Below are positions 1-6,896 of a stretch of 30,358 bases of DNA, piece after piece (position 1 is the first letter of the stretch; each line of letters starts with the position of its first letter). This DNA is from JBDHUJ01 sp039809105. Its GTDB lineage: Bacteria > Patescibacteriota > Saccharimonadia > Saccharimonadales > UBA4665. The stretch is taken from assembly GCA_039809105.1 (NCBI GenBank), contig JBDHUJ010000020.1, forward strand, positions 1 to 30,358. The letters are read 5' to 3'. The notes below the pieces were generated by a model. That model saw nothing but the letters and a program-made list of their open reading frames with translations, did not search any database and was not told the DNA's origin. The position numbers and the translations under genes are program-made.

Positions 1-46
1 TACCAGCTGCAACCAAAGAAACCGAGCTTACATTTTACGCGTACTG

Positions 47-74
47 AGCAACGGCTCCTTGCGGAGCCGTTGCT
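47..74. repeat. Perfect hairpin, 12-bp stem, 4-nt loop
   Basis: Arms AGCAACGGCTCC (47-58) and GGAGCCGTTGCT (63-74) are exact reverse complements around TTGC. It sits at the point where homology to the glycosylase is lost. Its apical core CTCC-TTGC-GGAG resembles the hairpin at 5947-5965 (CTCC-TGC-GGAG), so the two may belong to one interspersed family. Confidence 0.8.
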
Positions 75-535
75 ACTGCCAGCCTAACGGCTTGGGGTTA
101 TGTCGAATTGGGGTTAGTTATAAAGGGCGCACGCCTCGCACTGACGTCATGTTCGGCCCAGCCGGTCACTTATACGTCTATTTCACCTATGGCATGCACT
201 ACTGTATGAATGTCGTGACAGGCGGGGAGGGGCACGGCTCCGCGGTGCTGATTCGTGCGGTCGAGCCCCTCGAAGGTGTCGAGGTCTTGTCGCAGAATCG
301 CCGTGGAAAAACCGGTATAGAACTCACGAACGGTCCAGCTAAACTCTGCCAAGCCCTAGCCATAAACAAAACGTATAACGGCCACGACCTCCACGAGCCA
401 CCGCTCAAACTCGTTGTACGGCCCGCGCTCCCTGGCGAATCTATTACTCAGACTACCCGCATCGGCATCGCTCACGCAAAAGATGTGCCATGGCGATTCT
501 ATATCTCCAACAATCAGTACGTGAGCCCTATGTAA
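59..535 (+). pseudogene. 3-methyladenine DNA glycosylase (AAG/MPG family), N-terminal half missing
   Basis: The family excises alkylated purines from DNA. The C-terminal two thirds are clear: SYKGRTPRTDVMFG, then GHLYVYFTYGMHYCMNVV, AVLIRAVEPLEG and LTNGPAKLCQAL, all AAG hallmarks. Just upstream the family should have an ETEAY motif with the catalytic Glu and a DPASH-like stretch. The 112 bases in front of SYKG encode nothing of the kind in any frame. Instead they contain a perfect 12-bp hairpin (47-74) and two copies of TTGGGGTTA. The reading frame stays open to the left window edge, and TTG at 59 inside the hairpin is only the nominal start. I read this as a 5'-truncated, catalytically dead remnant. 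A frameshift plus rearrangement, with the missing part further left, is possible. Confidence 0.6.
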
Positions 536-573
536 GAAAACCTTTCACGGTTCGGGCGAACTTTTCACGCGTG

Positions 574-612
574 TTGCAAGGACGGACCTTGCTGCAAGGT
601 CCGTCCTTGCAA
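574..612. repeat. Perfect 18-19-bp hairpin between glycosylase remnant and tgt
   Basis: TTGCAAGGACGGACCTTGC (574-592) is the exact reverse complement of 594-612, separated by one base. As RNA it gives an 18-bp stem with a 3-nt loop. No T-run follows on either strand, so it is not a standard intrinsic terminator. It may be a mobile palindrome or an RNase III-type processing site. Confidence 0.8.
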
Positions 613-642
613 TAGAGAGTGGTAACAGGGGTGGAAGTGGGG

Positions 643-657
643 TAGAATGTAGGGGAT
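643..657 (+). promoter_or_regulatory. Candidate -10 of tgt, near-leaderless
   Basis: TAGAAT (643-648) lies 9 bases before the tgt ATG at 658. No good -35 was seen. The geometry matches other genes of the window, but the hexamer is weaker. Confidence 0.35.
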
Positions 658-1866
658 ATGCAGCGAGACTTTAAGTTTACGGTACATGACCGGTTAGATG
701 GGGCTTTGGCGCGGACGGGTACTATCCACACGCCGCATGGTGATATACAGACACCGGCGTTCATTCCTGTTGGTACGCAAGCTACTCTCAAAGCGCTTAC
801 ACCGGAGCAGCTGAGCGATACTGGTGCACAGGCTATGCTTGCGAATGCCTATCACCTGTATCTGCGACCAGGCCACCAGGTGGTTGACGCGGCGGGTGGG
901 CTCAATAAGTTCATGAACTGGAACAAACCGACGTTTACCGACAGTGGCGGGTTTCAGGTGATGAGTCTGGGCGCGGGCTTTAAAAAAGTCATCGACATGA
1001 AGGGCGACGCGGTCGAAAAGCCGCTGACCAAAAAAGAAAAACTGGCTTGGATAGATAACGAAGGCGTGCGGTTTAAATCGCACCTCGACGGCACCATACA
1101 TAAATTCAATGCTGAACTTTCTATGCAGATTCAGCATGGCCTGGGTGCGGACATCATGTTCGCGTTCGACGAACTCACCACGCTCTACGACGACCGTGCG
1201 TACCAGGAGGAGTCACTTCGCGAGCGTACTCACCCATGGGCGCTGCGCAGCCTGGCCGAGCATAAACGTCTTACTGAAGCCCGCGCAGGCAAACCATATC
1301 AGGCGCTGTTCGGCGTGGTGCAGGGTGCTAACTACGAAGACCTCCGCCGCGAATGTTGCCGGTTCCTGGCAGAGCAAGACTTTGACGGCTTCGGGCTGGG
1401 CGGTGCTTTTACCAAAGAAAACCTGGGCGAAATCGTCGGCTGGATGGGCGAAGAATTGCCCGAGGATAAGCCACGCCACATGCTCGGCATATCCGAACCG
1501 GACGACATTTTCGACTGCATAGAAAACGGTGCCGACACCTTCGATTGCGTATCACCCGCCCGCGTCGGCCGCAACGGCGCACTCTACACGCCCGAAGGCC
1601 GCATTAACATCAAGGGCGCCAAATACCGCACCGATTTCTCACCTATTTTCGAAGGGTGCGACTGCTACACCTGCCAGAACTACACCCGCGCCTATGTACA
1701 CCACCTATTCCACGCCAAAGAGCTACTGGCGAACACTCTTGCCACCATCCACAACGAACGCTTCATCGTCCGCCTCGTCGACGACATCCGCACGAGCATC
1801 ACCGCCGGCACCTTCCATGACCTCAAAGCCGCCTGGCTCGCCCGGTACTACGCACGGGACATATAA
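658..1866 (+). CDS. tgt: tRNA-guanine transglycosylase (queuine tRNA-ribosyltransferase)
   Basis: Exchanges the wobble guanine (G34) of GUN-anticodon tRNAs for a 7-deazaguanine base. The 402-aa protein has the full bacterial Tgt architecture: FTDSGGFQVMSL with the general base D95, the GVVQG loop at 220-223, the nucleophile D296 in TFDCVSPARVGRNG, and the zinc site C334, C336, C339 and H365. It is slightly longer than the usual 370-380 residues because of an extra segment at about 105-135 after the SLG motif. In the substrate-pocket motif the usual bacterial DECTP reads DELTT, and GVVQGG reads GVVQGA. These changes could bear on preQ1 versus queuine preference (inference). No queuosine synthesis genes are in the window. 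ATG at 658 gives the full family N-terminus. Confidence 0.96.
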   Translation: MQRDFKFTVHDRLDGALARTGTIHTPHGDIQTPAFIPVGTQATLKALTPEQLSDTGAQAMLANAYHLYLRPGHQVVDAAGGLNKFMNWNKPTFTDSGGFQVMSLGAGFKKVIDMKGDAVEKPLTKKEKLAWIDNEGVRFKSHLDGTIHKFNAELSMQIQHGLGADIMFAFDELTTLYDDRAYQEESLRERTHPWALRSLAEHKRLTEARAGKPYQALFGVVQGANYEDLRRECCRFLAEQDFDGFGLGGAFTKENLGEIVGWMGEELPEDKPRHMLGISEPDDIFDCIENGADTFDCVSPARVGRNGALYTPEGRINIKGAKYRTDFSPIFEGCDCYTCQNYTRAYVHHLFHAKELLANTLATIHNERFIVRLVDDIRTSITAGTFHDLKAAWLARYYARDI

Positions 1867-1872
1867 AAAAGA

Positions 1873-1908
1873 AAACGCAAGCTGTCCATTTCAGAACTGC
1901 TTGCGTTT
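1873..1908 (+). terminator. Intrinsic terminator-like hairpin after tgt
   Basis: AAACGCAAGC (1873-1882) pairs with GCTTGCGTTT (1899-1908), seven bases after the tgt stop. The stem is A-rich on the left and ends in TTT then CCTGT, so it is a modest terminator. Confidence 0.6.
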
Positions 1909-1954
1909 CCTGTACTTAAACGATAACAGAATTACGCATGTGAGTCGATGGCTG

Positions 1955-1963
1955 TGCTATACT
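1955..1963 (+). promoter_or_regulatory. Extended -10 promoter, leaderless start for the nuclease gene
   Basis: TGcTATACT, with the hexamer at 1958-1963, is followed by 7 bases and then the ATG at 1971. A normal start site would fall on or next to the A of ATG, so the mRNA is predicted to have no 5' leader and no ribosome-binding site. Confidence 0.6.
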
Positions 1964-1970
1964 GCCCCCG

Positions 1971-2372
1971 ATGACGGAAAAGCCCAAGGTGGGGCGTATT
2001 ATAATCCCTGGCGGTATGAAGCCGCCACCGGAAGCGCATGAGCTGGAAACAGCTGACGTTTTTGCTCGTGCCGGAAAAGATGTGGAGTTCATCCCGCCTC
2101 GCCGTATGCGTGGTTCCAAAATGCCGGATATAAAGATGGACGGTGTGCTGTGGGAGATGAAGAGCCCGACTTGCAGTGGCAAGAAAACTATCCAAGATCA
2201 GATAAAGCGTGCCATGCGACAGTCGAAGAACATCATTCTGGACGGTCGTCGAACGAAGCTGACGGACGAGTATATCGTCAAGGAATTGAATAAACAGATG
2301 ACGCTCTCTCGCTCCATCCAGCGCCTGATTTTCATATCCAAAACAGATGTGGTCATTGACATTCGGCGCTAG
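1971..2372 (+). CDS. Stand-alone PD-(D/E)XK nuclease resembling CdiA C-terminal tRNase toxin domains
   Basis: A 133-aa protein. The pattern HELETADVFARAGKDVEFI (23-41), PDIKMDG (52-58), WEMKSPT (61-67) and RQSKNIILDGR (83-93) fits the CdiA-CT type tRNA nuclease domain, a PD-(D/E)XK fold. Candidate catalytic residues are E26, D53 or D57, and E62/K64 of the ExK motif. There is no signal peptide, transmembrane segment, CdiA-type carrier or adjacent immunity gene, so it is either a cytoplasmic RNase/DNase, an orphan toxin, or part of a system whose partner is elsewhere. It is expressed from its own leaderless promoter after the tgt terminator, and a possible small RNA follows immediately. The family call is from motif memory; the substrate is not known. 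Confidence 0.6.
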   Translation: MTEKPKVGRIIIPGGMKPPPEAHELETADVFARAGKDVEFIPPRRMRGSKMPDIKMDGVLWEMKSPTCSGKKTIQDQIKRAMRQSKNIILDGRRTKLTDEYIVKELNKQMTLSRSIQRLIFISKTDVVIDIRR

Positions 2373-2439
2373 TTTGGTATAGTTTACTTAGGAAAAGCGT
2401 CGGCAGTCCTGGATTGGACAGCCCACGCTTTTTCTTTTT
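2356..2439 (+). ncRNA. Candidate small RNA: consensus promoter followed by a ~50-nt terminator hairpin
   Basis: TTGACA (2356-2361), a 16-base spacer and extended -10 TGgTATAGT (2375-2383) predict a start near 2390. Right behind it is a symmetric hairpin: AAAAGCGT/ACGCTTTT (2393-2400 with 2425-2432), a C-C mismatch, GGC/GCC, an A-A mismatch, GTCC/GGAC and loop TGGATT (2410-2415). It is followed by a T-rich tail to 2439. No ORF lies between promoter and terminator, and the next gene is on the other strand. The transcript would be about 50 nt. Alternatively the hairpin is only the terminator of the nuclease gene and the promoter is chance: the -35 lies inside its last codons. Confidence 0.45.
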
Positions 2440-2504
2440 ATGATGAATGAAATCTTGTCCCGAGAGTGTAAGATTGTGTGAGTTGGGCGTGAACAGAAGA
2501 ACGT

Positions 2505-4187
2505 TTAATCGAAGGTAGCGACTTTGCCGAGTTGGATGAGGTGTTTTTCGCGGTAGGCGTCGAACGCGGCTTTGTCGTGGCCGTTACGGCGGATGAAGTG
2601 GCTTATCTGCTCGTTGCCGATGAAGTGCGGCAGTATCACATACGCCGCGCCATGTTTGTATAGCTTCGCGGCATCGTCATAGTCGTCCGCGTGGCAGATG
2701 AAGATGACACGTTTGTTCTCTTTCAGCAGGTAGCCGAGCAGAACGTTGTTGGTTTCGTAGTCGGGGATGGTGCTGACTACCATTTTGGCCTTTTTGACAC
2801 CGATTTCTTCGAGCAGTTCGTAATCGGTCGCATCGCCATACAAGTGGTGGATGTGCTGGGCTTCCATGGTTTCGACGACTTCGGGGTCGTAGTCGATGAC
2901 CAGGTAGGGTTTGTCCATCTCGCGGAAGGCGCGGACGAACTCGTGGCCGCCTTTGTGGTAGCCGAAGAGCAGTAGCTCGTAGCCGGCATGGGCTTTCTTT
3001 TCTATCTTCGGTTTGCGACGCTCGAATATGCTCAGGCGGTCGGCGAAGCGTTTGTACAGCGAATCGTCGTATTTCATCAGGTACGTCGAAACGCCGATGG
3101 TTATAAGCGCCGTCAGTGTCATGATGCTTATCAGCTGGTCGCTCACTATGCCTTTGTTGTACGCCAGCACGGCCAGGATGACCGAAAATTCGCTGATTTG
3201 CGACAGATGTATGCCGGCTTTGAAGCCGGTCTGTTTGGTGTAGCCGAGCAAGCCCATGGAAGTCATGACAGCCAGCGGTTTTATGGCGATAGCGGCCGCC
3301 GAAAATATCAGTGCGGGTACGATGGCCGACTGTATATTGTGTAGTTCAAGTTGCTCGCCGAGGGAGATGAAGAACAGCACCAGGAAGAAGTCGCGTAGCG
3401 GCTTCAGGCGGGTACTGATTTCCTGGGCGTAGGGCAGGCTGGCTAAGCTGACGCCGGCGAAGAGCGCGCCGACTTCCAGCGAAAATCCGGCGATATCGAA
3501 CAGCGCTGCCACACCGAAACCCCAGGCGAGCGCGAAGGTAAAGAGTAGCTCCTGGCTGTGCGCGAAAAATTTGGCGACTCGTGGCAGCGCGAAGCCGCCG
3601 GCAAACACCAGCCCGGCTGTCAGTATCATTCCCCAACCAAGCAGCTGCACTAGTTCATGACTGCTAGCGCCGCCTTTGCTAGCGGCCGCCACGAATAGCA
3701 GCGCCAGTGTCGCGACGATATCTTCGACCAAGATGACGCCGATGGCGATTTGTCCGTACAGCCGGTTCTGCTCGCGCTTGTCGTTCAGCGACTTGATGAT
3801 GACGATGGTACTGCTGAAGAGCAGGCCGAGCCCAGCGATAAGCCCCTCGGTAAGTGTCAGACCGAACAGCTCGGCGGCGCCGAAGCCGACTAGCATCATC
3901 ACCGCGACATTCGCCAGGAACACCGCTATCACCGGCTTTCCGGTGGCACGGATGACACCTACGTTCAGGCCCAGCCCAACGATGAATAAGAGTAGGGCAA
4001 TGCCGATTTCGCTGAACGAATGGAACGCCTCGCGGTTCTGTATCAGGTTGAGCACCGCGGGCCCGACCAGCATGCCGGTGAGTATGTAGCCGACGATAAG
4101 CGGCTGGCGCAGCAGGCGCATCACTATCGATACGCCGGCGGCTACGGCTAGCACCATACTCAGCTGTAGAAAAATGCTCTGTTCCAT
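2505..4187 (-). CDS. KefB/CPA2-type monovalent cation:proton antiporter with RCK (TrkA-N) domain
   Basis: A 560-aa membrane transporter. Residues 1-385 form the Na+/H+ exchanger domain, with about a dozen hydrophobic helices including LLLFIVGLGLNVG (65-77), LLFSSTIVIIKSL (122-134), the ion-site acidic pair E155-D156 in ILVEDIVATLALL, and HLSQISEFSVIL (327-338). Residues 404-520 form a cytoplasmic Rossmann RCK domain starting FGYHKGGHEFV, with the acidic IDYDPE strand end and YGDATDYELLEEIG. It probably exports K+ or Na+ in exchange for protons, gated by a nucleotide or ion bound to RCK. The ATG at 4187 is preferred to an upstream in-frame start at 4412, which would add 75 non-homologous residues and pass through the promoter. 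Confidence 0.93.
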   Translation of the reverse strand: MEQSIFLQLSMVLAVAAGVSIVMRLLRQPLIVGYILTGMLVGPAVLNLIQNREAFHSFSEIGIALLLFIVGLGLNVGVIRATGKPVIAVFLANVAVMMLVGFGAAELFGLTLTEGLIAGLGLLFSSTIVIIKSLNDKREQNRLYGQIAIGVILVEDIVATLALLFVAAASKGGASSHELVQLLGWGMILTAGLVFAGGFALPRVAKFFAHSQELLFTFALAWGFGVAALFDIAGFSLEVGALFAGVSLASLPYAQEISTRLKPLRDFFLVLFFISLGEQLELHNIQSAIVPALIFSAAAIAIKPLAVMTSMGLLGYTKQTGFKAGIHLSQISEFSVILAVLAYNKGIVSDQLISIMTLTALITIGVSTYLMKYDDSLYKRFADRLSIFERRKPKIEKKAHAGYELLLFGYHKGGHEFVRAFREMDKPYLVIDYDPEVVETMEAQHIHHLYGDATDYELLEEIGVKKAKMVVSTIPDYETNNVLLGYLLKENKRVIFICHADDYDDAAKLYKHGAAYVILPHFIGNEQISHFIRRNGHDKAAFDAYREKHLIQLGKVATFD

Positions 4188-4214
4188 GTTTGTTTTAAAT
4201 TGCTTACGCTTATA

Positions 4215-4223
4215 AGTATAGCA
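4215..4223 (-). promoter_or_regulatory. Extended -10 promoter of the antiporter gene
   Basis: On the minus strand TGcTATACT (4223 down to 4215) precedes the ATG at 4187 by 27 bases, giving a leader of about 20 nt. It supports the shorter start. Confidence 0.6.
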
Positions 4224-4420
4224 GATGGGGGTGATTGGTGGGTGCTGTTCCTGTCCTAAGTGTTTGTCATGCCAGCAGAAGCTGGCCTGACGGGTTGAGG
4301 TACGCCCGGACGGTTTTGGCCTGTCTCGGGGCTGGACGTCCGTGCACAGGGATAAGTGTGAAGTCAGCAGACGGTTCCACATTGAGTGACTATTCCAACG
4401 TAGGACGTTCATAGTCTGAC

Positions 4421-4539
4421 AGGGAAACCCTGAAGGGTTTCCCTACGCTCGGTAGCCGCTTAGCTGACGCAGCGGCTAGCCGGGCTACCCTTCCGGACTG
4501 CAGACCGGGAGTCTGAAGCAGACGAGCTGTTCGCTCGTC
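4421..4539. repeat. Hairpin cluster in the 4188-4600 intergenic region
   Basis: Perfect stems: AGGGAAACCCT/AGGGTTTCCCT (4421-4444, 2-nt loop GA), AGCCGCT/AGCGGCT (4454-4477) and GACGAGC/GCTCGTC (4521-4539). GCCAGC/GCTGGC near 4270-4285 is a weaker one. The 18-mer at 4489-4506 recurs inverted at 30053-30070. No convincing ORF is present. The stretch 4224-4420 shows little else. Confidence 0.65.
4489..4506 (-). repeat. 18-bp dispersed repeat, copy A
   Basis: Its reverse complement GGTCTGCAGTCCGGAAGG is identical to 30053-30070 at the other end of the window. Both copies lie in hairpin-rich intergenic DNA. Confidence 0.8.
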
Positions 4540-4600
4540 GTAGCGCTTTTGGTCGGTAGTGGCTTCTGGGTTTCTTGGCCTGGTGGCCATTATGCAATGA

Positions 4601-4634
4601 AAATATCCTCGGATTCATTCCGAGGATATTTTTT
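4601..4634 (-). terminator. Strong bidirectional intrinsic terminator
   Basis: AAATATCCTCGG (4601-4612) pairs perfectly with CCGAGGATATTT (4620-4631) around ATTCATT. There is a T-run on the plus side and an A-run (Ts on the minus strand) on the left. It lies in the path of the minus-strand DUF922 transcript and very probably ends it. Confidence 0.8.
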
Positions 4635-4662
4635 CAGTTTCCCGCAGGAAAGAGCAGCCGGA

Positions 4663-4748
4663 GTCGCCGTAGCGACCCCGCGCGATGACGGGGTCCCCGC
4701 GAAACCTGTTTCGTGGGGTGAGGTGAGAGAACCTGTCCCGGTTCTCTC
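4663..4748. repeat. Four tandem perfect hairpins at the 3' end of the DUF922 gene
   Basis: GTCGC/GCGAC (4663-4676), GACCCCG/CGGGGTC (4674-4695), CCCCGCGAAA/TTTCGTGGGG (4695-4718, one G-T pair) and GAGAGAACC/GGTTCTCTC (4725-4748) follow one another with almost no spacing. The last overlaps the DUF922 stop codon. The minus-strand transcript would carry a four-hairpin 3' UTR before the terminator at 4601-4634. Confidence 0.7.
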
Positions 4749-5598
4749 ATTTGGGGAGCACCGCGCCCTGGGTAGCCCCATGGTTCGTCGTGGCGTCGTA
4801 CTGGTCGTTCGCCACATTCAGGCGTGCGATGCTGTTTTGCATAATACCGTTGACAGATTGCTGGATGGTGTCACACGGGCTGGCCGGAAAATTCTGCAGG
4901 TCGCTGAGCATCTCGCGGGCATACTGTCGGTCCAGGTCGACATGGCCGTTTTCATGCGTGGTCAGGTTGGTGAGAAATGTCTGCCATTGGCTGGTAAAAC
5001 TGGCGCTGGCGGTGCTGTCGCTCCAGGCTGGCAATACCATGGCGACATGCAGGCCGATGCGCGGATTGGTGACGACGCAGCTGCCATCTGCTTGCTGCGC
5101 GTAGCTGTACTGCCAGGTCATACTGTAACCGGTCTGGGCGGTGTACTCGGCGGCGCTGTCGCCGGCGTGCTGGCGAGGAGCGCAGGCCTGAATCTGCTCG
5201 CGGATGGTTGCGCCGTCGGTGCCGTGGATGGCGTAGGTCTGGGTCGGTTCGATAACTTCTTTTAGGCCGGCTGGGGTGGCGCTGAGGCTTAGATTGGAGG
5301 GGAGCGCGTAGGCGGAAGGGGTACAGGCGGCCGGTTGCTGTACCTTTACGGAAGTCGGAGCGGCGGCAGACGGCGGGGTGGAGCTTGCCTGCGTGGTCGT
5401 ATTGGTAATATCCGAGAGCTTCGTGACGGGCTGCAGGGCGCCAGCCTGCTGCAGCGAACCCGCGCTGCCCGAAACGAGCACCTGGCTGAGGCCGCCGTAC
5501 ACGAAGACACAGAGCAGCAGCAGGCCGACAGATACCAGTGTGCCGGTGCGGCGCGATAGTGTGCGGCCGAACAAGGAAGTAGCAGAGATAAATGCCAT
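4747..5598 (-). CDS. Membrane-anchored DUF922-type putative zinc metalloprotease
   Basis: A 283-aa protein. Residues 1-20 are cytoplasmic and basic, 21-42 form a single transmembrane segment (VSVGLLLLCVFVYGGLSQVL), and 45-95 are a Ser/Thr/Ala/Pro-rich extracellular linker. The remainder matches the DUF922 pattern: a Y-x-I-x-G-T-like start (TYAIHGTDGATIREQI, 121-136), MTWQYSY (160-166), the strand IGLHVAMVLPAW, and LTTHENGHVDLDRQYAREM (212-230) with the HExxH-type zinc site H215, E216, H219. Family members are predicted secreted metallopeptidases of unknown substrate. Cysteines at 92, 139, 174 and in SPCDT could form disulfides outside the cell. The following hairpins and terminator make it monocistronic. 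Confidence 0.75.
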   Translation of the reverse strand: MAFISATSLFGRTLSRRTGTLVSVGLLLLCVFVYGGLSQVLVSGSAGSLQQAGALQPVTKLSDITNTTTQASSTPPSAAAPTSVKVQQPAACTPSAYALPSNLSLSATPAGLKEVIEPTQTYAIHGTDGATIREQIQACAPRQHAGDSAAEYTAQTGYSMTWQYSYAQQADGSCVVTNPRIGLHVAMVLPAWSDSTASASFTSQWQTFLTNLTTHENGHVDLDRQYAREMLSDLQNFPASPCDTIQQSVNGIMQNSIARLNVANDQYDATTNHGATQGAVLPK

Positions 5599-5648
5599 AC
5601 GTGATATTCCTAACCCCTATAGCACCTCACGTACCATAGTTGTTATAC

Positions 5649-5654
5649 ATTATA
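5649..5654 (-). promoter_or_regulatory. -10 element of the DUF922 gene
   Basis: TATAAT on the minus strand (5654 to 5649) inside TGGTATATAATG, about 50 bases upstream of the ATG at 5598. An extended -10-like TGcTATAGG nearer the gene is a weaker alternative. Confidence 0.45.
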
Positions 5655-5716
5655 TACCAAAATTGCAAAAAAGTCAATAAGATTCATTTAAAGCACCACG
5701 GTCCGTGCGTATCTTG

Positions 5717-5993
5717 CTAGCGTTGGTCGCAGATTACTTTCGTGGCGGCGGAGCCGCCCCAACTTCTTTTGTCCCGACAAAAGGAGCAAAAACTCCCGGC
5801 CAGGAACAAAAACGCGACTAGCCTCCACCTGCCAGCTACAGACTAATCAGCCGAACTCCCTCCGGTCGGCCTAAAGGCGAAACGTCTGGCTAATCTGAAG
5901 CTGCCAGCCTCCGGCTAATCGGTTTTTGCAATGGCCGGAACGTTGAGTGACTCCTGCGGAGTCACGATTAATAAACGTCCGCCGCGGCGGACG
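5717..5993. repeat. Hairpin- and repeat-rich intergenic region (5599-6044)
   Basis: No gene is credible here. CTAGCGTTGGTCGCAGA (5717-5733) recurs at 29999-30015 with one change. Perfect hairpins: GGCGGC-GGA-GCCGCC (5744-5758), CTTTTGTC-CC-GACAAAAG (5766-5783), GTGACTCC-TGC-GGAGTCAC (5947-5965) and the 18-bp palindrome CGTCCGCCGCGGCGGACG (5976-5993). Between 5835 and 5925 the words GGCTAATC and ACTAATCAG recur, suggesting decayed repeats. Confidence 0.65.
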
Positions 5994-6024
5994 GCACCCG
6001 GTAAGTCCAGATACCATTCCGGGC

Positions 6025-6033
6025 TGATATAAT
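6025..6033 (+). promoter_or_regulatory. Extended -10 promoter of the LssY_C-like gene
   Basis: TGaTATAAT, hexamer 6028-6033, is 11 bases before the ATG at 6045. AAGAAGG lies between, so this could be a very short leader with a weak ribosome site or a nearly leaderless start. Confidence 0.6.
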
Positions 6034-6044
6034 AAGAAGGAAAT

Positions 6045-6863
6045 ATGTCTCGAATTCCTTTAGAGCGTATGTATCGCTGGTCGGTAGCGACGATTTTTCT
6101 CTGGCTCAAACGAGCCGTCTTTTGGGCGGTGCTGCTCGCCAGTGGCTGGGCGGTGTATAAGCTGTTCGTGGTGAGCATTCTCCGTGGACAGAACGAGATT
6201 TTCGGGTTTATAGCCATATGGGCGATTACGGCATACATAATCATCCCGCGCGTCAACCGGCTGCTGACCCGGTGGTATGTGCCGGAATATTTCATCGGTC
6301 GGGTACGCACGAGCGATGGGATGTTGTCTGACCCGGTCAACGTAGCGTTCTGCGGTAACAAGAAGGATTTGCAGCACGCCATGCGCGAGGCCGGCTGGCA
6401 CGAGGCTGACCGGACGGGCTGGGGCTCGAGCCTGAAAATCATCAAAAACACCATACTGCGCCAAAGCTATCCGAACGCCCCCGTCAGTGCCAAGTTCCTG
6501 TTCGGGCGGAAACACGATTTCGCGTACCAGCAGGAGGTGGACGGCCATCCGGCGCGCCGTCATCACGTGCGGTTCTGGAAATGCCCGCCGGGGTGGCGCC
6601 TGCCGGGCGGCCACAAAGTGCAGTGGCTGGCGGCCGGCACCTACGACCGCAGCGTCGGCTTTTCGGCCTACAACCTGCAGGTGACACACAAAATCGCCGA
6701 AAACACCGACGAAGAGCGCGACCACATCGTCGCCACGCTACAGAAGTCGGGCGCCGTGCGGCACGTCGAAATCATCAAGCATTTCTCGACCGGCTACCAC
6801 GACAAAGCCGGCGGCGGTGACACCATAAAAACCGACGGCTCCCTGCCAATCGTCACATTGTAA
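6045..6863 (+). CDS. Membrane protein with LssY C-terminal-like domain
   Basis: A 272-aa protein with two N-terminal transmembrane helices (about 17-40 and 50-70) and a C-terminal domain that matches the LssY_C pattern: SDPVNVAFCGNKKDLQHAM (94-112), EAGWHEAD, RQSYPNAPVSAKFLFGRKHDFAYQ (about 138-161), then RRHHVRFWKCP (170-180). LssY_C is found alone or fused to PAP2/DedA-type membrane proteins and has no established biochemical activity; a role in lipid or envelope metabolism is inference. Here it lacks a PAP2 or DedA partner domain. It has its own promoter and is followed 33 bases later by the HIT gene, which also has its own promoter. Confidence 0.7.
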   Translation: MSRIPLERMYRWSVATIFLWLKRAVFWAVLLASGWAVYKLFVVSILRGQNEIFGFIAIWAITAYIIIPRVNRLLTRWYVPEYFIGRVRTSDGMLSDPVNVAFCGNKKDLQHAMREAGWHEADRTGWGSSLKIIKNTILRQSYPNAPVSAKFLFGRKHDFAYQQEVDGHPARRHHVRFWKCPPGWRLPGGHKVQWLAAGTYDRSVGFSAYNLQVTHKIAENTDEERDHIVATLQKSGAVRHVEIIKHFSTGYHDKAGGGDTIKTDGSLPIVTL

Positions 6864-6877
6864 AGTAAGTATAAAGA

Positions 6878-6886
6878 TGATATAAT
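6878..6886 (+). promoter_or_regulatory. Extended -10 promoter, near-leaderless start of the HIT gene
   Basis: TGaTATAAT with hexamer 6881-6886, 10 bases before the ATG at 6897. There is no Shine-Dalgarno-like sequence between them. Confidence 0.6.
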
Positions 6887-6896
6887 AAACCTAATC

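Noticed and set aside
574..612. Intrinsic terminator
   Set aside because: The stem is perfect but no T-run follows on either strand.
5915..6454. 179-aa minus-strand ORF
   Set aside because: Runs through hairpin-rich DNA and antisense to the LssY_C-like gene; no protein motifs.
6060..6725. 221-aa minus-strand ORF
   Set aside because: Complete shadow of the LssY_C-like gene; repetitive Arg/Pro/Ala composition typical of antisense frames in GC-rich DNA.
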